A DNA stretch of 16,645 nucleotides, taken from the NCBI GenBank assembly GCA_900547385.1, contig URGQ01000031.1, forward strand, positions 1-16,645, in the 5' to 3' direction. Shown one piece after another: positions 6,221-12,842 of this stretch; position 1 is the stretch's first letter, and every line of letters starts with the position of its first letter. The notes under the pieces were generated by a model. The model was given only the letters and a program-made list of their open reading frames with translations. It was not told where the DNA came from and did no database searches. The stretch is from an uncultured Oscillospiraceae bacterium. Its GTDB lineage: Bacteria; Bacillota; Clostridia; Oscillospirales; Ruminococcaceae. A program made the position numbers and the translations under genes.

Positions 6221-6922
6221 TTACGGCCGGTAAACGGCCAGCAGCGGGCGGCTTTCTCCGCACAGGCGGGCGGCAATATTACCGGTGGCGGCGCTGTACG
6301 GCAGGTCGGCCCCTTCGGGGATCATCCCCAGCAGCCGGGCACCGATGGCATCCAGTACAGCATCCAGGTGGGGATAGCCCAGGTCCTTTGGCAGGCAGCG
6401 GCCTACCCGGTTAAAGATGACCCGCTGGGTCTCGGCACCCTGTCCGGCCCACCAGTCAGCGGTCTTTACGGCGGCCGCTATGCTCTGCAGCGTCACATCG
6501 GTAAGGAGCACCAGCGTTTCGGCGGCGGGCAGCAGGCCCTTTTGCAGCGCGCCGGCGCCGGGCGGGCAGTACCACAGCAGCGCATCGTACTGCTCGGTGC
6601 CGCTCAGCTCCTCCCGCAGCAGCTGCACATCGGCGGCCTCCGGCACCCAATCGATGGCGGACGGCCCCTGTAAAAGGGTCAGCCCGGCAATATGGGTGGG
6701 CAGCAGCGCGTTCTCCAGCGCGCACCGCCCCTCCAGCAGGTCAGAAAAATCGAACAGGCCTTCCTCCCGGATCTCCAGCAGGCGGTTCATCCGCCGCAGG
6801 CCCGCGGTGGCTTCCACCAGCAGCACTTTTTTGCCCTGCAGGGCCAGTTGCCGGGCCACCGCTGCGGTGACGGCGGCCGTACCGCAGCCGCTGCAGCCGG
6901 CTGTCATAACAATACTACGCAC
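6221..6922 (-). CDS. Degenerate MinD homologue lacking the ATPase motifs
   Basis: MinD normally is a membrane-cycling ATPase that places the division site. This 233-residue protein follows the MinD fold throughout: GLRRMNRLL (41-49; MinD GLRNLD), FDFSDLLEGRCALENAL (57-73), LTLLQGPSAID (81-91), LLWYCPPGAG (115-124; MinD VCDSPAG), VIFNRVG (168-174) and LGMIPEGADLPYSAATGNI (198-216). Yet the P-loop GKGGVGKTT is replaced by GCSGCGTAA (9-17), so both lysines (E. coli Lys11, Lys16) are gone. Asp40 corresponds to Thr39 and Walker B Asp120 to Tyr118. The C-terminal amphipathic membrane helix is missing. GTG 6922 is the chosen start: AAAGGAGG is 9 bases upstream and the N-terminus then matches MinD. 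It sits where minD lies in clostridial mre clusters. Without a symbol because normal MinD function is doubtful. Confidence 0.85.
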   Translation of the reverse strand: MRSIVMTAGCSGCGTAAVTAAVARQLALQGKKVLLVEATAGLRRMNRLLEIREEGLFDFSDLLEGRCALENALLPTHIAGLTLLQGPSAIDWVPEAADVQLLREELSGTEQYDALLWYCPPGAGALQKGLLPAAETLVLLTDVTLQSIAAAVKTADWWAGQGAETQRVIFNRVGRCLPKDLGYPHLDAVLDAIGARLLGMIPEGADLPYSAATGNIAARLCGESRPLLAVYRP

Positions 6923-6994
6923 AACGGCCGGCCTCCTTTGGGTGTTTCCTTCGCGTGCAGAACAAAATAAGCCGTTAAACAGCTTTCCTCAAAT

Positions 6995-7023
6995 ATCTTA
7001 TCATATCATCCGCTAAAATGCAA
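6995..7023 (-). promoter_or_regulatory. Candidate promoter for the MinD homologue and mgsA
   Basis: On the minus strand: -35 TTGCAT (7018-7023), 17-bp spacer, extended -10 TGATAAGAT (TAAGAT at 6995-7000), giving a leader of about 65 nt. It lies in the only AT-rich patch of the 400-base gap behind mrdA, downstream of an apparent terminator. Moderate match only. Confidence 0.42.
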
Positions 7024-7168
7024 AGGGAAGCTGGCCCAGCCGCTAAATTTTGTGCAGGTTCCAGTACAAAGGGCCTTTCCCTTGCATCAGCCTGTCAAAT
7101 TGCGCCACCTGGCAGCGAGACAGAGACACGCTGCCGCGGGTGCAAAGGAATAAAATTGCGCAAGGGGC

Positions 7169-7249
7169 GGGGGCCGCAGGCCCGGCGGCAAAGCCGCCGA
7201 CACGGGCTACGCCCGTGTGCCCGCCTTCGGCGGGCGGCCTGCGGCCCCC
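7169..7249 (+). repeat. Complete four-way-junction GC-rich element (best copy)
   Basis: Outer stem of 14 bp: 7169-7182 (GGGGGCCGCAGGCC) with 7236-7249. The inside is filled by three abutting hairpins: 7183-7199 (CGGCGGC / GCCGCCG, loop AAA), 7200-7218 (ACACGGGC / GCCCGTGT, loop TAC) and 7219-7235 (GCCCGCC / GGCGGGC, loop TTC). No base is left unpaired at the junction; only the three 3-nt loops are single-stranded in 81 bases. It lies in the mrdA to minD-homologue gap, where minC would be expected. Confidence 0.9.
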
Positions 7250-7251
7250 AA

Positions 7252-7270
7252 GCCTGCCCCCTGCACAGAC
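7252..7270 (-). repeat. 19-bp dispersed motif, copy 2 (inverted partner at 9631-9649)
   Basis: GCCTGCCCCCTGCACAGAC is the reverse complement of 9631-9649 with one mismatch, so the pair brackets mrdA as an inverted repeat. Its 18-bp core also matches 56-73 with one mismatch. Confidence 0.6.
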
Positions 7271-7271
7271 C

Positions 7272-7310
7272 AGAAAAGAAGCTCCCCGGCGCGCCTGCTG
7301 GGGCCGGGGA
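7272..7310 (-). terminator. Intrinsic terminator of mrdA
   Basis: Arms TCCCCGGC (7283-7290) and GCCGGGGA (7303-7310) with a 12-nt loop. On the minus strand it is followed by GCTTCTTTTCT. It lies 12 bases after the mrdA stop and implies that mreB-mrdA transcripts end here at least in part. Confidence 0.72.
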
Positions 7311-7322
7311 ACAAAGCCTCAT

Positions 7323-9596
7323 TTATTCAGCCTCACTCTGGCTGGCGTTTTGCCGGGCCAGGTAGTCCAGCTTGTTCTGGTGATAAATGCCGTCCTCGCC
7401 GAAGAAATACTCCTCCAGCACCGCCTTGGCAACGGGTGCGGCGCGGTCGCCCTCGTAGCCCTTTTCGATGATGACCGCCACGGCAATTTGGGGATCATCG
7501 GCAGGGGCGTAGCAGATAAAGCAGGAATTAACCAGGCCATCACCGCGCTGCGGGGAGCCGGTCTTGCCCGCCACCACAATGTCCACCCCGTACATACTCC
7601 AGGTCTTGCCGCGGGCGCCGCCCCAGGTGCCGTAGCTGGTGCCTCGGCCATAGTTATCATTGTAGCAGCTGCGGGTCATGCCCTCCTGGATGGCCGCCCA
7701 GGTGCTGTCATCAGCCTCTATGGTCTCCACCACGGTGGGCTGCGCCTCGTACAGCACATTCTTCATATTGTAGTCCCATATTTTATCCACCAGATGTACC
7801 TGCATCCGCTGGCCACGGCTGGCCAGGGTGGCGGTGTAGCTGGCCATCTGCAATATGGTGAACTGGTTATCCAGCTGGCCGATGGCGGATTGCAGATCGT
7901 AGCTGTCGTACCAGTCCTCGCCGATGGCCGCGCGGGTCTCCGGGGAGGAAAGCTGGCCCGCCAGCTCGGGGATCTCAATGCCGGTGGCATGGCCCAGCCC
8001 CAATGAATAGCTGTACTCATTGATGGTCTCGATGCCCATGCGGCGGCCCATATCGTAGAAAAAGATATTGCAGGAAACGCGCAGCGCGTCAATGACATTG
8101 ATGGGGCCGTGCACGCCCTCGCAGACGGGCTGATAATCCCGGTAGTAGGTGTAGCGGCCGGTACACCTAATGCGGTCGGTGGCCGTTACGGTGCCGGTGT
8201 CCAGCGCTGCCAGTGATACCGCGGGCTTATAGGTACTGCCCACGGTATACAGGCCCTGTGTCGCCCGGTTCAGCAGTGGGGAAGGGCTTTGCCGGACCAT
8301 CTCGGAGTAGGTTTGGTAGTATTCCTCCAGGCTATAATCCGGATAGCTGGCCATGGCAATGACACCGCCGGTTTTTACATCAATGGCCACCACGGCGCCC
8401 GCTTCGGCTTCCTTACCGCGGGTGGCGGGGGCATTGTTATTCAAGTAGCTGATGCGGTCGGCCAGCCCCTTTTGGGCGGCGGCCTGTACCGTCTGGTTCA
8501 GGGTCAGCTGTACGGTGTGTCCGGGCACGGCTTCCACCGTTTCTTCCACCCGGATGACATTGCCCTCCTGATCCTGCACCACGGTACGCAAGCCGTTCTT
8601 CCCGCGCAGCTCATCCTCCATCACCCGCTCAATGCCGCTTTTGCCCAGCGTATCGCTGATGCGGTAGCCGGAGGGATTGGAGGTGGAATAGGTCTTTTCC
8701 GCTTCCTTCAGCTTGTTGTATTCCTCGCTGCTAATGGACCCGGTGACCCCCAGCACATGGGAAGCCAGACTGCCGGTCAGGTAGGTGCGCACCGGGACGG
8801 TAACGCCATCTACGCCCGGCAGACGGCTGCTGCTTTCTTTAACGGCAGCCAGCAGCGCATCGCTGATATCGGTGGCAAAGGTATAGGGATTGTAGCTGGA
8901 AAATTCCGATTGCGTCATGGTATAGCGGATCCCCGCCAGCAGCCGCTGCTCCTCCTGGGTGTAGCGGTACATACGGTACTGCGTCCGCAGGGAGGAAAGG
9001 AGCTCCTCATCGGTGGCGTCTGGGGTCTTGCGGAAGTTCCGCAGCCAGTCCAGCGCCTCGGCATCGCTTAGGCCCTCTATCTTATTGCGGCTGCGCAGCC
9101 GGTCCAGCACATCGGTATCGGTGTAGTCATTCAAGTTATAGAGCTCCCGCAGCCAGTACAGGGCATCCTCCGGGGTGGCGGCCTCGCTTAATTGCAGCTT
9201 GCTGCGCAGGGCCCGCAGGGCGGCTTCCTCCCCGGTAAAGGTGTAGGGCGTCTCCGTGCTGATAGGCAGCTCATCCCGCCATTCACAGCCATAGTCCCGG
9301 CAAATATCGACCAGCGTCAGCAAAAGGGGGTTCAGTTCCTGCTCGGTAAAGTAGTTGCTGTCGATGGTGATATTGCAAATGGTGGTATTGCCGGTAAAGG
9401 CCTTTCCTGTGGCATCCACGATCTCCCCGCGGGCCGCAGAGGTCTGCTGGGTGATGGAAATGCCCTGGGCCGCCTGGCGGGCGTAGTCCTCGCCATCCCG
9501 CAGCTGGGTCAGCATCATCACCACCACAAAAAACAGAAAAACGGCGCCGATGGCAGCGCCCAGGATGATATAGCGTTTTCTCTCGGTGGGGTACAT
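7323..9596 (-). CDS. mrdA: Penicillin-binding protein 2, elongasome transpeptidase
   Basis: Class B PBP that cross-links peptidoglycan during sidewall elongation, anchored in the membrane and acting outside. The 757 residues comprise a short cytosolic tail, one TM segment (about 9-30), an extracytoplasmic dimerisation region (to about 370), and a transpeptidase domain. That domain has SxxK (S454TYK457, nucleophile Ser454), SxN (S508CN510) and KTG (678-680). Within the N-terminal half, residues 126-216 form five tandem 18-19 residue repeats with the pattern xLxxLR...TxEE, an insertion relative to E. coli PBP2. ATG 9596 is chosen because AAAGGAG precedes it by 6 bases; an in-frame ATG at 9770 would overlap mreD by 95 bases and add a Cys/Arg-rich, signal-less tail. 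It lies after mreD; no rodA partner is in the window. Confidence 0.95.
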   Translation of the reverse strand: MYPTERKRYIILGAAIGAVFLFFVVVMMLTQLRDGEDYARQAAQGISITQQTSAARGEIVDATGKAFTGNTTICNITIDSNYFTEQELNPLLLTLVDICRDYGCEWRDELPISTETPYTFTGEEAALRALRSKLQLSEAATPEDALYWLRELYNLNDYTDTDVLDRLRSRNKIEGLSDAEALDWLRNFRKTPDATDEELLSSLRTQYRMYRYTQEEQRLLAGIRYTMTQSEFSSYNPYTFATDISDALLAAVKESSSRLPGVDGVTVPVRTYLTGSLASHVLGVTGSISSEEYNKLKEAEKTYSTSNPSGYRISDTLGKSGIERVMEDELRGKNGLRTVVQDQEGNVIRVEETVEAVPGHTVQLTLNQTVQAAAQKGLADRISYLNNNAPATRGKEAEAGAVVAIDVKTGGVIAMASYPDYSLEEYYQTYSEMVRQSPSPLLNRATQGLYTVGSTYKPAVSLAALDTGTVTATDRIRCTGRYTYYRDYQPVCEGVHGPINVIDALRVSCNIFFYDMGRRMGIETINEYSYSLGLGHATGIEIPELAGQLSSPETRAAIGEDWYDSYDLQSAIGQLDNQFTILQMASYTATLASRGQRMQVHLVDKIWDYNMKNVLYEAQPTVVETIEADDSTWAAIQEGMTRSCYNDNYGRGTSYGTWGGARGKTWSMYGVDIVVAGKTGSPQRGDGLVNSCFICYAPADDPQIAVAVIIEKGYEGDRAAPVAKAVLEEYFFGEDGIYHQNKLDYLARQNASQSEAE
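8949..9221 (-). repeat. Region of mrdA coding for five tandem 18-19 residue repeats
   Basis: Residues 126-144, 145-162, 163-180, 181-198 and 199-216 of PBP2 align end to end: ALRALR...ATPED, ALYWLR...YTDTD, VLDRLR...LSDAE, ALDWLR...ATDEE, LLSSLR...YTQEE. Leu-Arg falls at positions 5-6 of every unit and an acidic pair ends each one. A related half-unit LLAGIR follows. The repeats are diverged at DNA level, so they are old rather than a recent expansion. Confidence 0.7.
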
Positions 9597-9630
9597 GGTC
9601 GGCTCCTTTCTTCCTTGGCTTTGCGGGAGG

Positions 9631-9661
9631 GTCTGTGCAGGGGGCGGGCCTGTGCACAGGC
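9631..9661 (+). repeat. Inverted partner of the dispersed motif plus a 14-bp perfect palindrome
   Basis: 9631-9649 is the inverted match (one mismatch) of 7252-7270. It runs directly into GCCTGTGCACAGGC (9648-9661), a perfect palindrome without loop. Both lie in the 79-base gap between mreD and mrdA, upstream of the mrdA ribosome binding site. Confidence 0.55.
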
Positions 9662-9675
9662 TCCTCATCTCATCG

Positions 9676-10200
9676 TTACAATCGGGTATCGGTGCGCTCC
9701 TCCGCCATGCGGTGCAGCGCCCGCACCGGGTAATACAGCGGCACCGCCAGCACTGCCGAATAAACGGCATGGGGCAGATCGTACCGCAGCAGCACCGGGG
9801 CCGCGCCCGTTACCCCCGCCAGCGGGTACCGGAATAAAAACAGCACCAGCCGACAGAAAAACGCCGCGATCAGCACCGCCGCCATAATAATGGGCAGGCT
9901 GGACTGCAAATAATTGCGGATGATCAGCCCGGCGGCCAACCCCAAAATGGTGAGAAACAGCATATAAAAGCCCATGGGCGCCACACCGTACAGGTCACAC
10001 AGATACCCGCAGAAGATGCAGAACAATACGCCGGGCAGCTCCCGCTCCATGGTGGCCACCAAAATGGCCAAGGCCGCCACCGGCAGCGGCCGCACCCCGC
10101 CGATCTCCAAAAGGCCGGGGATGGACTGCAGCCGGAACAAAGCCACCGCCAGCAGGGCATAGGCGCCGTATTTTAGGATATACCAGCGGTAAAGCTCCAT
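9676..10200 (-). CDS. mreD: Rod shape-determining protein MreD
   Basis: Integral membrane protein of the elongasome that links MreC and MreB to wall synthesis. The 174 residues are almost wholly hydrophobic, with about five TM segments (roughly 10-28, 36-54, 58-75, 80-100, 105-130, with a further hydrophobic stretch near 150-165). The family-typical stretch FCGYLCDLYGVAPMGFYMLFLTILGLAAG (start about 63) matches the GxxxDxxxxxxxG pattern of MreD. ATG 10200 has AAAGGAGG 6 bases upstream. Position between mreC and mrdA is the strongest evidence, since MreD is poorly conserved. A 153-base gap carrying a junction element separates it from mreC. Confidence 0.9.
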   Translation of the reverse strand: MELYRWYILKYGAYALLAVALFRLQSIPGLLEIGGVRPLPVAALAILVATMERELPGVLFCIFCGYLCDLYGVAPMGFYMLFLTILGLAAGLIIRNYLQSSLPIIMAAVLIAAFFCRLVLFLFRYPLAGVTGAAPVLLRYDLPHAVYSAVLAVPLYYPVRALHRMAEERTDTRL

Positions 10201-10248
10201 GCGGCGCCTCCTTTGCTAAATCATAAATTTTCCCGTGACCTGGCTTTC

Positions 10249-10311
10249 GGGGCGCAGCCCACCCCAGCCTGCGGCTGGGGTCCCCGGCGCTCCGCGCCGG
10301 GGCTGCGCCCC
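10249..10311. repeat. Three-way-junction GC-rich element inside the mre operon
   Basis: Outer stem of 12 bp identical to the copy at 5626: 10249-10260 (GGGGCGCAGCCC) with 10300-10311. Inside are two hairpins: 10261-10281 (ACCCCAGCC / GGCTGGGGT, loop TGC) and 10282-10302 (CCCCGGCGC / GCGCCGGGG, loop TCC), the latter sharing its last three bases with the outer arm. It has one arm fewer than the copies at 5626, 7169 and 12497. It lies between mreC and mreD, so it should be transcribed as part of the operon mRNA. Confidence 0.82.
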
Positions 10312-10354
10312 GACCGGGTCCCACCGCATCCCTGCGGTAAAGGGAAAACTTGGT

Positions 10355-11233
10355 TTACGGGTTCGTCTCCTCCGGGGGGACCTCCTCGCTCGGAGTCTGG
10401 GTCACGGTAAAATCGGTAATGACAAAGACCTGCCGGGCATTTTCCGGCCGGGCGGAAAGATCAATGACTCCCTCCAGCGTCAGGCCGGTCGCCGCCAGCG
10501 AAACCTCCGAAAGATAGCCCACCGTCAGCCCCTGCGGGATCTGCTCGCCGTAGCCGCTGGTCAGGATCAGATCCCCGGCAGCCGCCTCGCTTTGCAGCCG
10601 CAGGTAGGTCAGCCGGGCGGTGTTATCCTCGCTCATGGCCGCATCCCCGGTCAAAATGCCGGTATCCAGCGTGGTGCTGTCCAGCACACCGATATTGACC
10701 GCGGGGTCCATCAAAGTCAGCACGCGGCAGTAGCGCTCGCTTACCCGCCCCACAATGCCCACCAGGCCGTTTTCGGTAATGACCGGCATGCCGGAGGCAA
10801 TGCCCTGCGATTGGCCGATGTTGATGATAAAGGAGCCGGCAGGGTCATCCGGCACACGGGCTATCACCGTGGCCGGCTCCAGCGTATAGTCGGCATTGCT
10901 GTCGCTGATGCTGTAAAACCGCCGGTACAGATCGTTCTGGTTCTTCAGTTCGTCATAGTCCGCCTGGCGGCGGGTCAGCTCATCCACCAGCTTCTGCAGG
11001 TCCTCGTTTTCCTGCTGCAGCTCCCGCCCATGGAAAATAGGCTGGAAAAAATCCTCGATGGCATTGCCGATCCCCGCGAAAAACTCCCCGAACGGCGTCG
11101 CTACCGCCCCACCGATATGGGAAAGGGCGGGCATCAGCCCGCCGGTATATACCGCACGCAGAAAGAATGCCAGTACCGCGGCCAGCAGCACAGCGATGAT
11201 CTTAAAGGTCTTACTGCGGAAAAAGTCGTTCAT
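10355..11233 (-). CDS. mreC: Rod shape-determining protein MreC
   Basis: Bitopic membrane protein that scaffolds the elongasome and activates PBP2 from outside the membrane. The 292 residues have an N-terminal TM (about 10-32, KIIAVLLAAVLAFFL), a coiled-coil segment (about 69-105, ELQQENEDLQKLVDEL), and the beta-domain repeats with typical FIINIGQSQGI.SGMPVITENGLVG (about 134-160) and GDLILTSGYGEQIPQGLTVG (about 218-237). A short acidic, Pro-rich tail (TPSEEVPPEETNP) ends it. ATG 11233 is preceded by AAAAAGGAA. The gene starts 35 bases after the mreB stop, which fits one transcript. Confidence 0.95.
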   Translation of the reverse strand: MNDFFRSKTFKIIAVLLAAVLAFFLRAVYTGGLMPALSHIGGAVATPFGEFFAGIGNAIEDFFQPIFHGRELQQENEDLQKLVDELTRRQADYDELKNQNDLYRRFYSISDSNADYTLEPATVIARVPDDPAGSFIINIGQSQGIASGMPVITENGLVGIVGRVSERYCRVLTLMDPAVNIGVLDSTTLDTGILTGDAAMSEDNTARLTYLRLQSEAAAGDLILTSGYGEQIPQGLTVGYLSEVSLAATGLTLEGVIDLSARPENARQVFVITDFTVTQTPSEEVPPEETNP

Positions 11234-11268
11234 GCTGTATCGTTCCTTTTTGGGTCACTCCCATCCCG

Positions 11269-12285
11269 TTAGCGGCTGGGGCGGTTATCGAAGAACAGGG
11301 TGCGGGAGAAGGTTTCCGGCGATTCCAAAATGGCGCCGGTGCCGCGGGCCACGCAGTCCAGCGGCTCTTCCGCTATGAATACCGGCATCCCGGTCTGCTG
11401 GGCCACCAGCTTATCCATGCCGTGCAGCATAGCGCCGCCACCCGCCAGGGTAATGCCGGTCTCCAGAATATCGGCGGAAAGCTCGGGCGGGGTGCGCTCC
11501 AGCGTAGTCAGAATAGCATCAATGATGACACCGATCTGCTCGCTGAGCACCTCCCGGATCTCGGCCGGGGTCAGCGTCACTTCCTTGGGGAAGCCATCCA
11601 CCAGGTTGCGGCCCATTACGGAATAGGGCTCCTCGCCCTCATAGGGCGCGGCGGAGGCGATGGCGATCTTGATCTCCTCGGCGGTACGGTCGCCGATGAG
11701 AACATTGTATTTACGCTTCACATAGGCGATGATCTCTTTCTCAAACTCGTCCCCGGCGCTGCGCACGCTGCGGCTGGCCACAATGGACCCCATCGAGATG
11801 ACCGCCACCTCCGCGGTGCCGCCGCCGATATCCACCACCATGCAGCCGGTCGGCTCGGCCACGGGCAGCCCCGCACCAATGGCCGCCGCCATCGGCTCCT
11901 CCACTATGGCCACCTGCCTGGCGCCCGCCTTAAAGGCAACCTCACGCACCGCGCGGCGCTCCACCGCCGTTACCCCGCTGGGGATGCAGATGACCACACG
12001 GGGACGGTTAAAGGTCACACTGCCCAGCGTCTTTTTGATGAAGAGCTGCAGCATGCTGGCCGCAATATCAAAGTCGGCAATCACGCCGTCCTTCAGCGGG
12101 CGCACCGCCACAATGGAAGCCGGGGTGCGTCCTACGACCTCCTTGGCCTCGTCGCCGACAAATTTCACGGTATCATTGCGGATATCCACCGCGACTACGC
12201 TCGGTTCCCGCAGAATGATACCCTTGCCTTTCATATAAATAAGGGTATTGGCCGTACCCAGATCAATGCCGATATCTCTTGCCAT
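11269..12285 (-). CDS. mreB: Actin-like rod shape protein MreB
   Basis: Cytosolic, membrane-associated actin homologue whose filaments orient sidewall synthesis. The 338 residues show phosphate loop 1 DLGTANTLIY (8-17), phosphate loop 2 VDIGGGTAEVAVIS (151-164), the adenosine motif ITLAGGGAMLHGMD (278-291), and EEPMAAAIGAGLP (129-141). Length and motifs match ordinary MreB rather than ParM or FtsA. ATG 12285 is preceded by AAAGGAGA. It is the first gene of the cluster, with promoter 12341-12369. The C-terminal extension FFDNRPSR is short. Confidence 0.97.
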   Translation of the reverse strand: MARDIGIDLGTANTLIYMKGKGIILREPSVVAVDIRNDTVKFVGDEAKEVVGRTPASIVAVRPLKDGVIADFDIAASMLQLFIKKTLGSVTFNRPRVVICIPSGVTAVERRAVREVAFKAGARQVAIVEEPMAAAIGAGLPVAEPTGCMVVDIGGGTAEVAVISMGSIVASRSVRSAGDEFEKEIIAYVKRKYNVLIGDRTAEEIKIAIASAAPYEGEEPYSVMGRNLVDGFPKEVTLTPAEIREVLSEQIGVIIDAILTTLERTPPELSADILETGITLAGGGAMLHGMDKLVAQQTGMPVFIAEEPLDCVARGTGAILESPETFSRTLFFDNRPSR

Positions 12286-12340
12286 AGCCGTCCGCTCTCC
12301 TTTATCTGTGTTGTTGGCGCAGTTTTAGCACTATACTGCT

Positions 12341-12369
12341 ATTATAGACGATATCCCGCCCGACCACAA
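12341..12369 (-). promoter_or_regulatory. Candidate promoter of the mre cluster
   Basis: On the minus strand: perfect -10 TATAAT (12341-12346), 17-bp spacer, -35 TTGTGG (12364-12369). The predicted transcript starts near 12334 and leaves a leader of about 50 nt before mreB. Confidence 0.68.
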
Positions 12370-12470
12370 GAAAAAGAGTGTAAATTTTTTGTGGATGAAA
12401 CCCATTTTTTCAGGGGATGATACCTTTACCAGACTGCTTCCCGGGTGCGGTCTGTTTTGGCAGGGCCGCG

Positions 12471-12493
12471 GCCGGTCCCCGCAAGGGGCCGGC
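12471..12493. repeat. GNRA-loop hairpin next to a junction element
   Basis: GCCGG-T-CCCC (12471-12480) pairs with GGGGCCGGC (12485-12493) around the tetraloop GCAA, with T12476 bulged. It stands 3 bases left of the element at 12497-12581 and may be an accessory arm of it. Confidence 0.6.
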
Positions 12494-12496
12494 TTC

Positions 12497-12581
12497 GGGC
12501 CGCAGGCCCGGCGCTGCTTTGCATCGCCGCAGCGGGCTCCGCCCGCTGAAACCGCCCTCCGGGCGGTTTGGCCTGCGGCCC
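12497..12581 (+). repeat. Complete four-way-junction GC-rich element in the mreB-nifJ divergent gap
   Basis: Outer stem of 12 bp: 12497-12508 (GGGCCGCAGGCC) with 12570-12581. Three abutting hairpins lie inside: 12509-12529 (CGGCGCTGC / GCATCGCCG, one mismatch, loop TTT), 12530-12548 (CAGCGGGC / GCCCGCTG, loop TCC) and 12549-12569 (AAACCGCCC / GGGCGGTTT, loop TCC). No unpaired base is left at the junction. It lies upstream of both divergent promoters. The rest of this 617-base gap holds the two promoters and the nifJ leader; no gene is seen. Confidence 0.88.
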
Positions 12582-12773
12582 GCCCTGCCACTGTGCAGCT
12601 TCCCGGCCGGCTGCATGCCCCCGCCGCCCGGCCCTGTCAGTTTGTGTGTTTTCTCCAAGAATAACCCGCTCCCGGCCGCAACTTTTCGCAGCCGCCCTCT
12701 CCTTTTGGTTCAACTGCACCAAAAGAACGCATTATAATACAGGGAAATTCTAACTTGTTAAAAATCTAATTTA

Positions 12774-12802
12774 TAGACTCCCCTCTGGGAAAATGCTAAA
12801 AT
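12774..12802 (+). promoter_or_regulatory. Candidate promoter of nifJ
   Basis: Extended -10 TGCTAAAAT (TAAAAT at 12797-12802) with -35-like TAGACT (12774-12779) at 17-bp spacing, in an AT-rich block that contrasts with the GC-rich surroundings. The predicted leader is about 94 nt. Confidence 0.55.
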
Positions 12803-12842
12803 TGTAATAAAGCAACAAAAAACAAGGAGATATTCGTCAAAA

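Noticed and set aside
7050..8006. 318-codon plus-strand open frame over the mrdA 3' part and the element at 7169
   Set aside because: Its first part is the translated hairpins and the rest is antisense to the PBP2 transpeptidase domain.
9597..9770. 58-residue N-terminal extension of PBP2
   Set aside because: It overlaps mreD and is rich in Cys, Arg and Trp. ATG 9596 has AAAGGAG and is followed at once by the expected basic tail and TM.
10235..11272. 345-codon plus-strand open frame across mreC and the junction element
   Set aside because: It reads through the repeat and antisense to MreC, with His/Arg/Gln-rich composition and no domain.
5626..12581. CRISPR array made of the GC-rich repeats
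   Set aside because: Copies are kilobases apart, not regularly spaced, differ in sequence, and no cas gene is present.
12751..12775. Rex-type redox operator upstream of nifJ (TTGTTAA at 12755)
   Set aside because: Only the left half-site fits; the right half (CTAATTT) matches TTAACAA at 3 of 7 positions.
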